Shown: positions 22,102 to 30,496 of the stretch, in pieces | Layout: the number at the start of each line of letters is the position of its first letter | Numbering within the stretch: the stretch's first letter is position 1 | Assembly: GCA_009763385.1 (NCBI GenBank) | Contig: VDCT01000282.1 | Span: forward strand, 601,447-665,446 | DNA length: 64,000 bases | Source of the DNA: Coix lacryma-jobi var. lacryma-jobi | Lineage: Eukaryota; Streptophyta; Magnoliopsida; Poales; Poaceae | Direction: 5' to 3' | The notes under the pieces: model-generated | What the model was told of the DNA's origin: nothing | Database searches by the model: none | Seen by the model: only the letters and a program-made list of their open reading frames with translations | Made by a program: the position numbers and the translations under genes

Positions 22102-24811
22102 CCCGAGGCCTCCGGCCTCTGCTTCCACTCCGTCTCGCCCGAGCCCAAGCCTCGAGCACACGTTTCCGTCTCGCCCGAGCCCGAGCCTCGAGCGGACAGA
22201 CCCTCACCACTTCGCTCGAGCCAGGCCTCGAGCGGACTCATGCACCCATCCGCTTCGTCGAGCTAGGCCTCGGACGGAGGCTTACTTCTCCGTTTCGCCC
22301 GAGCCTCCGGGCCAGGCCTCGGACGAAGCTGTCGCTTCCGTCTCGACCGAGCCCCGCGCGATTCGCCCGAGCCCCGCGATTCGCCGAGCCCGGCCTAGAA
22401 GGAGCACATTGCTCTTCTCTTTTTCTGAGATTTGTGAATAGTGTTCTGTTTTCTCTTTTTTGTGGTGAATTAATCTGTTGTTCCTTAAATGCTGAGAAAA
22501 TCATGGTATGCTCCTTGCACTGTGTAGTATTTTATAAAAATATGAAACTTGACTTTTCTGCAAGAATTTGAAAATGAAAAATTCCCCTTTTAATTGAAAA
22601 TGAAGGCTTTGGTATTTTTAGAGAATGTTCTATAGCTCCAAAAATCTTGAGATAAAAATTGCAAGCTAGTTATGTCATGATGAGTCTCTGGTAAAAATTT
22701 TGAAGTCTTTTGGAGCAAGTTGATTTTTGAGCTTATTTTAATTAAGGAATAGTGCCTTTTGTTAATTAAAAGTCTAGATTTAATTGAGTACCTTAATGAC
22801 CTCCAAAAATTATGAAATTTGTTTTGCCATGTACTTGTACCCTAATGAATTGTGTGATTAATTTGGTAATTTTTGGAGCAACTTCATAAAATGACCTTTT
22901 TAAATAATTAAGAAAAATAGAAAAGGAGATTAGGGTTAACGTTGAATGCCCTGTGATGTGACTTTTGGATTTCTTGATGTTCATAGACCCCTACCCTTGG
23001 TCTATGATGTTTGTGATGCTATGTTTAGATGATGCTTAGGATAATTATGATAAGGTTAGTTTAATCAATCTTACTTAAGGAAGAAAAGGTTACCTTTTAT
23101 GCTCAACCTAGAATTCGATTATGCCTTGCCTTAGAGTAATCTAGAATCTATGGTATTGTCTTGCACCATAAGTCCATATCATCATTCTCATGAGCATTCA
23201 TCATTGCATCCGTATAGTTGACGAAGAAGGCCCTGAAGTCGAGGTAGCCCAACCGAAGGATCTGTTCCCGAGGCGACCCCGAGCTCCGACACTTACACCT
23301 ACCCTGAGTCTGCTCTCTTTGCCATCCAAGGCAAGCCCCGGTGCATTTAACCTTTTTCCTTGAATTTATAAATATTTCCCTTAAGTGTCTTTAAGTTAAA
23401 TTATTGCATTAGGTTGATAGGAGTTGAGTGAAATCCTAACTGATGCATTATCTACCTTGACCAATGATACACCCGATACCTGCTTTTCAAAACTATTTAC
23501 AAAATGCTGAGCAATGCTATATGATAGATTTGCAATAAAAATGCCAATTTCAAAAGTGTGATCACTTTAAGGATATTTATGGAATTTCTTGGTTTACTCC
23601 CACTATTGGCTAAGTATCTGATCCGTACTTAGTCAATGGGAAGGAGAGGTTGTCCTTGCGTACGGTGCCGTCATGTTGTAGTCCGGGACTCAACAGTTGA
23701 CACCGACCGGGACAGGGTTGAAAAACTGACAGGACCTGTACTCTTGGGTTAGAGTCCCGAGGTGCTTGTCGCTGGCTGGAAAATTAGGGACCACCTGTAT
23801 GGGGGCCTGCTGACTAAGACTTGCAACTATTCACATACTACGGAAAGCTTCGGCTCCGAGGAATCCTTTATTGGACCGACAACCGCGCACTGGGAGTGGA
23901 GAGATGGCGGAAGTAGCATGTACCCACGTGGGTTAAAGTCCCGGATTGGAGTGGTGTACTGTACTTCCGGGTGGCGTAGGACCGGGCCCAATCTTGGAGG
24001 AATCGTGGTAGACGAGTTGGCATATGCAAGCTTGGGTGCTACATATGCAGTGTGGATAGGGACCCTCAGCTGAGTATTATTTATCCGGATTAACGCTGCT
24101 CCTCGGTTATGGAGACTTAGTCACTGACTGTCAACAGGGAGTGGTTCTCAACTAGGTCTGTTTTGGAAAGTAAAATGAAGCAAGGATTGTGATGAAACAA
24201 GAAATTTTTGAGTCTTTTCAAAATAAGGATAGAAAAATGCTTTTCTGCAAAATGCTTGAACTTGCTTAAAGCCTTACCTTGACTACCCTAAGCCTCTCAT
24301 ACCTGAGTCTTCTCCCTTTTTCTTTAGTCGGGTAAGTCTTGTTGAGTACCTTTGTACTCAGGGTTCTATTACCCATGTTGCAGGTATGGCAGATTCTTCC
24401 GTATGCCTTGGACCCTGCTGTGTGACTGTTGTTCAGGAAGAGGCCGATGAGGCCGATGAGTGATTATTCACCCTCGGGCTGGGTGAAGTATCTTTATCTT
24501 TTAGTTGTTGTCACATGCTATTTTGCCAACTCTATCTATTTGAACCTTGGTCTGTAATAACTTCACTTTAATTTTATGTTGAACCCTGGTTTGTAAAATT
24601 ATTGTTATCTAAGTCTTCCGCTATTTACTCCGATGTTATTTGTCAATATGTTCAAGAGATTGTAACTGAATTGTGAGATGATCCTGCGGACATCGGGCAC
24701 TGATGTAGCCCAGTGGCGGAACCCGGTCGTAATCTCTTGGCTGTACGGATCAACTGTCAGTGGTTGACAGTGATCAGTGGGCCATGGGATTAGGGCCGTT
24801 ACGTCACAGAG

Positions 24812-24823
24812 TGGTATCGGAGC
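24812..24823 (+). other. Primer-binding site (initiator tRNA-Met type)
   Basis: TGGTATCGGAGC starts three bases after the LTR end. It differs at one base from the TGGTATCAGAGC complementary to plant initiator tRNA-Met. Confidence 0.85.
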
Positions 24824-25099
24824 ATCTCACTACGACGTTGCAATCTTTTTGCGAAAATTTCAAAAGTTTTTAAGTCCAAAACTAAACTTGACTATTTTGA
24901 GTCCAAATTGCTTCTCTCATCTCATCTTGTCTTTGGCAACTAGTAGCAAGACAACTCGTATAAGCCCTATGTACTTTACCTTAGTAGTTGCATCGCCTTG
25001 TTCCGTAGGAACGAATCATGCATCATGTCATAATCACTTATGTTTATACAAGAGTTCGTTGGGATAGTGTACCTATACCTCTTTCTTGCTAGCCTTTCT

Positions 25100-25122
25100 C
25101 ATCTATAACCTCTTGCCCAGAT
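25100..25122 (+). promoter_or_regulatory. Splice-acceptor-like tract before ORF1
   Basis: A pyrimidine-rich run (from about 25081, CTTTCTTGCTAGCCTTTCTC) ends in CTCTTGCCCAG at 25120. The ORF1 ATG begins two bases later at 25123. Confidence 0.4.
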
Positions 25123-25731
25123 ATGGTCATCCTCAAGCGGACTGCTCGCAAGTCGACTGGACCGCATGGTGTGCCGCGTCACCAGCTGGCGCCACGCACC
25201 GGAGAAGAGACTGGAGAATCCTCCAACGGGCGTCGCTTTCCCCGCCGCAACCGCAAGCAGCTGAAGGAGGAGATCAAGAATCTAAAGGCTGAGATGGAGA
25301 ACATGGAGCATGACTTCTATCTTTCCCGCATGGAGTTTTATGAGGCACGAGCTTCCCTGGAGCAGGCCAATCGGAACACGGTTCGCGCTATCGAGCAGCG
25401 CAATGATGCTTGGACCCGCGAAGATGTCACCAGAGCCCAGCTCCATGGACTGCAGCAGTACACTGCCCAGATCGAGCAGTACAATGATATGCTTCATGAG
25501 GAGGTACATCAACTGTACGACCAACTTCACCCCATGATTCCACCTGTTGCTGAGGATCCAGAAGATGGAGTCGTGGAGGAACCTGAAGTAGAACATGAGC
25601 CAGTCCAGAATGTAGAAGTGGAACCTGCTGAAGATGTTCACATTGAAGATGAAGATGAGGAGGAAGAGCCTGAGCTCATCATCGAAGATGAAGATGACGA
25701 TGAAGAGATGATCATCATCGATGACGACTAG
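25123..25731 (+). CDS. Accessory ORF1: histone-H3-tail-like N-terminus, coiled coil, acidic tail
   Basis: A 202-codon ATG-started frame between the primer-binding site and gag-pol, ending TAG, or 203 codons with stop. Residues 5-25 read K-R-TARKSTG-PHGV-PR-H-QLA-P-R. The histone H3 tail, from general knowledge, has [20 protein letters not shown], so K4, R8, K9, S10, T11 and R17 equivalents are kept, with one extra residue before PR. Residues about 50-135 are Glu/Lys/Gln-rich with heptad-like spacing and no prolines, a likely coiled coil. Residues about 145-202 are very acidic (DEDEEEEPE, DEDDDEE) with no membrane segment. No known retroviral domain is seen. The strong coding bias and lack of damage in a young element suggest a real product, and the resemblance to an acidic histone-binding chaperone tail is inference. 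Function is unknown. Confidence 0.8.
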   Translation: MVILKRTARKSTGPHGVPRHQLAPRTGEETGESSNGRRFPRRNRKQLKEEIKNLKAEMENMEHDFYLSRMEFYEARASLEQANRNTVRAIEQRNDAWTREDVTRAQLHGLQQYTAQIEQYNDMLHEEVHQLYDQLHPMIPPVAEDPEDGVVEEPEVEHEPVQNVEVEPAEDVHIEDEDEEEEPELIIEDEDDDEEMIIIDDD

Positions 25732-25961
25732 TCTCGTTGTGTCTGTGCCATCTGCTCACCTAAAGCCTTAAGTCTAGGTTTGGGGCGTTAGTTGGTCTTC
25801 TGTCTAGTCGAGTCTGTATCTTGTCTTGTACCTTTCCTTTGTCAGTCGGTGGTTATCTATCGAACCTCTGTATCAGTTATCTACCCTTGCATCAATGAAT
25901 CTTATCGGTCAGTTTCGTTCAAAATCAATCTTTGGATGCTAAGTTTCCTAGTTCTTAACAG
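25732..25961 (+). promoter_or_regulatory. ORF1-gag spacer ending in a splice-acceptor-like site
   Basis: The 230-base spacer ends in TTTCCTAGTTCTTAACAG, with AG at 25960-25961 touching the gag-pol ATG. This is either a splice acceptor for a gag-pol mRNA or coincidence; no internal ribosome entry feature can be judged by eye. Confidence 0.4.
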
Positions 25962-28900
25962 ATGCCTGTGAATACCCGCACTGGAGCCGGAAGTTCCGGA
26001 GGTGCCAACCTTCCAAACCCTCCACCAGTTCCTGCTACCCTGACAGATGCCATTGCAGCCTTGGCCGCCGCTGCCAACCTGATGGCTCAGAACCAAGGGC
26101 AGCAGAACAACGGCAACCGTGGTCGTCGCAACAACCAAGAGACAACCTACGTGGACTTCACTGAAACCCGACCACCGGTCTTCACGAAGGCCGATGAACC
26201 TCTCGAGGCTGACGACTGGTTACGCACCATGGAACAGAAGTTCAGTCTTCTACACTGCACAGAGATCCAGAAGCCTCGGTTCGCTTCTCAACAGCTCCGT
26301 GGTCCCGCAAGTGCCTGGTACGCCAACCTGTTGGCTGCCCAACCTGAAGGTCATGAGTTGACTTGGGAAGAGTTCCGCACCGCTTTCAGAGCACAACACA
26401 TCCCTTCGGGATTGATGAAAATGAAGTTGGATCAATTCCTGGCCCTGCAACAGAAAGATTCTACCGTTATGCAGTACGTGGGACAGTTCAACCACCTGAG
26501 CCAGTATGCCTCCGACTATGTCAACACAGAGGAAAAGAAGAGAGATTGTTTTCTCAGGGGTCTGCACCCTAAGATTCGCAGAGGTCTATCCAACAACCTC
26601 AGCGGATCCTATCATGATGTCGTTGACCGTGCTGTCGCTTTCGAGGAAAGTAACCGCCAGTATCAGGAGGAGAAGAAGAAGAAGAAGGCTGGGTCTAGTA
26701 GCTTCTCCAGCAACCACAAGCGCCCAAGAATCCTCTATCACCCCAGCCACCACCAGAACCGTGCCCCATACCCCCATCAGCAAGTGGTCGTTCGTACCGC
26801 GGCCACCACCCATAATGCCAACCAGCAAAGTGCCACTCAGCCGAACGCCCCAGGTGTTCGTGTCACCACCCCTCAAACAGCTTACAACCACCCATGCTAC
26901 AACTGTGGCCAAGTTGGTCACTGGTCTCGCGAGTGCCCAAAACCCAAGAAGAATGCCCAGCATGCACAGAAAGGCCCTGGAGGATCACAGCAGCAGCACC
27001 GTGCACCGCAGCAGCACGTCCAGAAGGGCAAGTTTGTCAAGAAGCACGGGCAAGTCTACTTCACCACCGTCAGTAACATCCCAGAAGGAGAGCCCGTCAT
27101 GCTCGGTAGGTTCCCTGTTGCCAATCATCCTGCAGTCGTCTTGTTCGATTCTGGTGCATCGCATTCCTTCATCAGTCGCACTTTTGTCATCAAGCATGAG
27201 TTACCCATGGGGGGGTTAAAAGAAAGTTTCTGCATACTTTCGCCTGGAGGGCGGATAAATACTAAGGAAGTGGTCCGCAGTATACCAGTAATGTTGGGGG
27301 AACATGTCTTTCCTACCACCATGATAGTACTGCGCAATCAAGAGATAGATGTCATCTTAGGCATGAATTGGATGTGTCAGTATAAAGCCATGATAGACAT
27401 CTTGAATAGAGTTGTGAGAGTGGATATTCCCAACAGCACCTCCAAACTCCTTCTCCAACTTCCTATGCCTCAAAAACCAGCAACCACCCAGTTGAATACC
27501 GCCTGTGTTCCGGAAGTCAGGGATATTCCCGTGGTCTGTGAGTTCCCTGATGTCTTCCCAGAAGATCTACCTGGTCTGCCTCCCGACCGTGATGTTGAGT
27601 TTGCCATAGAGCTAAAGCCCGGGACTGCTCCTATATCCCGTAGAGCTTATCGAATGCCTCCCAAAGAGTTGGACGAGCTGAAGATCCAATTGCAAGAGCT
27701 ATTGGATAAGGGTCTCATTCGCCCAAGTTCATCTCCTTGGGGCTGTCCTGCTATCTTTGTGAAGAAGAAGGACAAAAGCCTTCGTCTGTGCGTTGACTAT
27801 CGCCCGCTCAACGAGGTCACCATCAAAAATAAATATCCCTTGCCTCGCATTGACCTTCTTTTTGACCAGTTATCTGGAGCCAGAGTGTTCTCCAAAATTG
27901 ATCTCAGGTCTGGCTATCACCAAATAAAAATCCGTCCTGAAGACATTCCTAAAACAGCTTTCACCACCAGATACGGCCTATATGAGTATTTGGTCATGTC
28001 TTTTGGCTTGACCAATGCCCCCGCTCATTTCATGTATCTCATGAACTCTGTGTTCATGCCAGAGCTCGATAAATTTGTAGTCGTGTTCATTGACGACATC
28101 CTTGTCTATTCAAGAACTCCTGAAGATCACGCCAAGCATCTTCGAATCGTTCTCTCTCGTCTCAGAGATCACCAGCTGTATGCCAAGTTCAGTAAATGTG
28201 AATTCTGGCTAGATCGAATTCAATTCCTTGGTCATGTCCTGTCCGCTGAAGGTGTGTCAGTTGACCCTGAAAAAGTGGCAGACATCTTGGATTGGAAGCC
28301 ACCTACCACTGTCCGCGAAGTTCGCAGCTTCATGGGAATGGCTGGATACTATCGTCGATTCATCCCAGATTTCTCCAGAGTCGCCAAGCCTATCACAGAG
28401 TTGTTGAAGAATTCCGTGGATTTCGTTTGGTCACCAGCCTGTGAGCAAGCCTTTCAAGCCTTGAAGAAACTGCTAACTACATCACCAGTCTTAGCTCAAC
28501 CAGATATCGAGAAACCTTTTGATGTATACTGTGATGCATCTGGTACTGGTTTGGGCTGTGTTTTGATGCAAGAAGGACGAGTAATCGCTTATGCCTCACG
28601 ACAGCTTAAACGACATGAGGAAAACTACCCAACCCATGATCTTGAGCTAGCTGCAGTTGTGCATGCCTTGAAGATTTGGCGTCACTATCTGTTGGGCAGC
28701 ACCTGTAATATGTATACGGATCACAAGAGCCTAAAGTATATCTTCACTCAAGAAGAATTGAATAAGAGAAGATGGCTTGAGTTGATTAAAGATTATGATC
28801 TCGAAGTACATTACCATCCTGGTAAGGCAAATGTAGTTGCCGATGCCCTTAGTCGCAAGTCATACTGCAACTGCCTGACAACGAAGCCCTATGATCTTTC

Positions 28901-30419
28901 CTTGTGCCATGAACTTGAAAGGATGGGTATCAAAATGATTTCGCAAGGAAGCCTGAACAATGTCAGCATAGAAACATCCATCAAGGATCAAGTCATTGCT
29001 GCTCAGAAGGATAACCCTGGAATCAAGCACATCATCGAAAAGGTCCAGACCGGGAAGGCTGATTGTTTCAGGATCGATGATGTAGGAGTTGTTTGGTTCA
29101 AGAACCGTCTAGTAGTTCCCAAAGTGCCTGAATTAAGACAGTTAATCCTTGATGAAGCACACTTGACCAGATTCTCTATTCACCCCGGCAGTAACAAGAT
29201 GTACCAAGACTTAAAGCAGAGATTCTGGTGGACTAAAATGAAGATTGAGATTGCCCGGTATGTCGCTCAGTGTGATACCTGCCAAAGAGTCAAGGCAGTA
29301 CACATGAAACCTGGAGGAGAATTGCAACCTTTGTCAGTACCCGCTTGGAAATGGGACGACATTAGTATGGATTTTGTCAATGGGCTACCCAAGACCCAGA
29401 AAGGTTTTGATTCCATTTGGGTAATCGTGGACCGACTCACCAAACAAGCTCACTTCCTGCCAGTGAAGACCAGTTACACCGCCCCCACGTATGCCACTTT
29501 GTACAAGAACCACATAGTGAAACTTCATGGCATACCCAAGACCATTGTCTCTGACCGTGGTACCCAGTTTGTCGCTAAGTTTTGGAAAGCGTTCCATACC
29601 TCACTTGGAACCAAGCTCTTGCATAGTACGGCATATCATCCGCAAACAGATGGACAAACTGAGCGAGTCAACCAAGTGTTAGAGGATATGCTGAGAGCAT
29701 GCGTGCTCACCTTTGCAGATACTTGGGATGACTGTTTGCCCTTGGCAGAATTCTCTTATAATAACAGTTACCAAGAGAGCATCAAAATGGCACCCTTTGA
29801 AGCACTGTACGGTCGCCGTTGTCGTACACCCCTCAGTTGGTCTGAGCCCGGAGAAAGAGAATTCTTTGGAGTTGACCTAGTCAAAGATATGGAAGAGAAA
29901 GTCAAGCAAATACAGGAGAATATGAAGATCGCCCAATCTCGACAGAAGAGCTACGCTGATAAGAGACGTCGACCTCTGAAGTTTCAAGTTGGAGATTATG
30001 TGTATCTCAAGGTCTCACCAACCAAAGGAGTCACTCGTTTTGGAGTCAAAGGAAAGTTAGCACCCCGCTACATTGGTCCGTTTGAGATTTTGGAATGTTG
30101 TGGCAAGGTAGCGTACAAGCTGAAGTTGCCCGATCATCTCTCCGCTGTCCACAATGTTTTCCATGTCTCCCAACTCAAGAAGTGTCTCCGAGTACCAGAA
30201 CATGTCGTGGAAGTTGAAGGTGTTGAGCTAGAGCCTGATCTATCCTACTCAGAATATCCAGTTCGCGTGTTGGACCACAAGGATCGCGTTACTCGAAGAA
30301 CTACCACGAGATGGTACAAAATCCAGTGGAACCAGCACTCTGAAGAAGAAGCTACTTGGGAATCTGAAGACTTCTTGGCGAAAAACTATCCCGACTTTCT
30401 CGAATCCCTGTCAATGTAA
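25962..30419 (+). CDS. Gag-Pol polyprotein of the chromovirus, intact
   Basis: A single 1,485-residue frame with no stop or shift. In order: retrotransposon gag region (about residues 65-210); CCHC zinc knuckle CYNCGQVGHWSREC (about 313-326); aspartic protease LFDSGAS (about 395); reverse transcriptase with motif-A KIDLRSGYHQI and catalytic FIDDILVYS (about 709); RNase H starting YCDASGTGLG (about 854); integrase HHCC zinc finger (about 1067-1110) and DDE core with DFVNG and SDRGTQF (about 1130-1200). The C-terminus (about 1432-1483) is a chromodomain (YPVRVLD, YKIQW, EEATWESEDFL). Of the three HP1-type cage aromatics, Tyr and Trp are present and the third position is His. It supplies all enzymes for replication and integration. 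Fusion of gag and pol in one frame is usual for this lineage. Confidence 0.96.
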   Translation: MPVNTRTGAGSSGGANLPNPPPVPATLTDAIAALAAAANLMAQNQGQQNNGNRGRRNNQETTYVDFTETRPPVFTKADEPLEADDWLRTMEQKFSLLHCTEIQKPRFASQQLRGPASAWYANLLAAQPEGHELTWEEFRTAFRAQHIPSGLMKMKLDQFLALQQKDSTVMQYVGQFNHLSQYASDYVNTEEKKRDCFLRGLHPKIRRGLSNNLSGSYHDVVDRAVAFEESNRQYQEEKKKKKAGSSSFSSNHKRPRILYHPSHHQNRAPYPHQQVVVRTAATTHNANQQSATQPNAPGVRVTTPQTAYNHPCYNCGQVGHWSRECPKPKKNAQHAQKGPGGSQQQHRAPQQHVQKGKFVKKHGQVYFTTVSNIPEGEPVMLGRFPVANHPAVVLFDSGASHSFISRTFVIKHELPMGGLKESFCILSPGGRINTKEVVRSIPVMLGEHVFPTTMIVLRNQEIDVILGMNWMCQYKAMIDILNRVVRVDIPNSTSKLLLQLPMPQKPATTQLNTACVPEVRDIPVVCEFPDVFPEDLPGLPPDRDVEFAIELKPGTAPISRRAYRMPPKELDELKIQLQELLDKGLIRPSSSPWGCPAIFVKKKDKSLRLCVDYRPLNEVTIKNKYPLPRIDLLFDQLSGARVFSKIDLRSGYHQIKIRPEDIPKTAFTTRYGLYEYLVMSFGLTNAPAHFMYLMNSVFMPELDKFVVVFIDDILVYSRTPEDHAKHLRIVLSRLRDHQLYAKFSKCEFWLDRIQFLGHVLSAEGVSVDPEKVADILDWKPPTTVREVRSFMGMAGYYRRFIPDFSRVAKPITELLKNSVDFVWSPACEQAFQALKKLLTTSPVLAQPDIEKPFDVYCDASGTGLGCVLMQEGRVIAYASRQLKRHEENYPTHDLELAAVVHALKIWRHYLLGSTCNMYTDHKSLKYIFTQEELNKRRWLELIKDYDLEVHYHPGKANVVADALSRKSYCNCLTTKPYDLSLCHELERMGIKMISQGSLNNVSIETSIKDQVIAAQKDNPGIKHIIEKVQTGKADCFRIDDVGVVWFKNRLVVPKVPELRQLILDEAHLTRFSIHPGSNKMYQDLKQRFWWTKMKIEIARYVAQCDTCQRVKAVHMKPGGELQPLSVPAWKWDDISMDFVNGLPKTQKGFDSIWVIVDRLTKQAHFLPVKTSYTAPTYATLYKNHIVKLHGIPKTIVSDRGTQFVAKFWKAFHTSLGTKLLHSTAYHPQTDGQTERVNQVLEDMLRACVLTFADTWDDCLPLAEFSYNNSYQESIKMAPFEALYGRRCRTPLSWSEPGEREFFGVDLVKDMEEKVKQIQENMKIAQSRQKSYADKRRRPLKFQVGDYVYLKVSPTKGVTRFGVKGKLAPRYIGPFEILECCGKVAYKLKLPDHLSAVHNVFHVSQLKKCLRVPEHVVEVEGVELEPDLSYSEYPVRVLDHKDRVTRRTTTRWYKIQWNQHSEEEATWESEDFLAKNYPDFLESLSM

Positions 30420-30469
30420 AGTTTTGCCTTTATCCCTTCTTTGTCCTTTCTTGAGACGCAGAATCTCGG

Positions 30470-30496
30470 GGCGAGATTTCTTTTAGGGGGGAAGGC
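30470..30496 (+). other. Polypurine tract of the chromovirus
   Basis: A purine-rich run ending AGGGGGGAAGGC directly before the 3' LTR start TGTAACACC. Confidence 0.8.

Larger units (their letters stand above)
20639..24808 (+). repeat. 5' LTR of the chromovirus (4,170 bp)
   Basis: TGTAACACC to CGTCACA. A TATA motif at 21629 suggests U3 is about 1 kb and the transcribed R-U5 leader about 3.1 kb. The region 21340-22420 is very GC-rich with degenerate CGAGCC / CTCGAGC repeats (22000-22400), the rest AT-rich. Open frames in the GC-rich part (21843-22571) are leader sequence, not supported genes. Confidence 0.93.

Noticed and set aside
21843..22571. 242-codon open frame in the 5' LTR, repeated at 31700-32329
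   Set aside because: It lies in GC-rich leader sequence where all frames are open, its 3' end differs between LTRs by a one-base indel, and no domain is visible. It is treated as untranslated leader.
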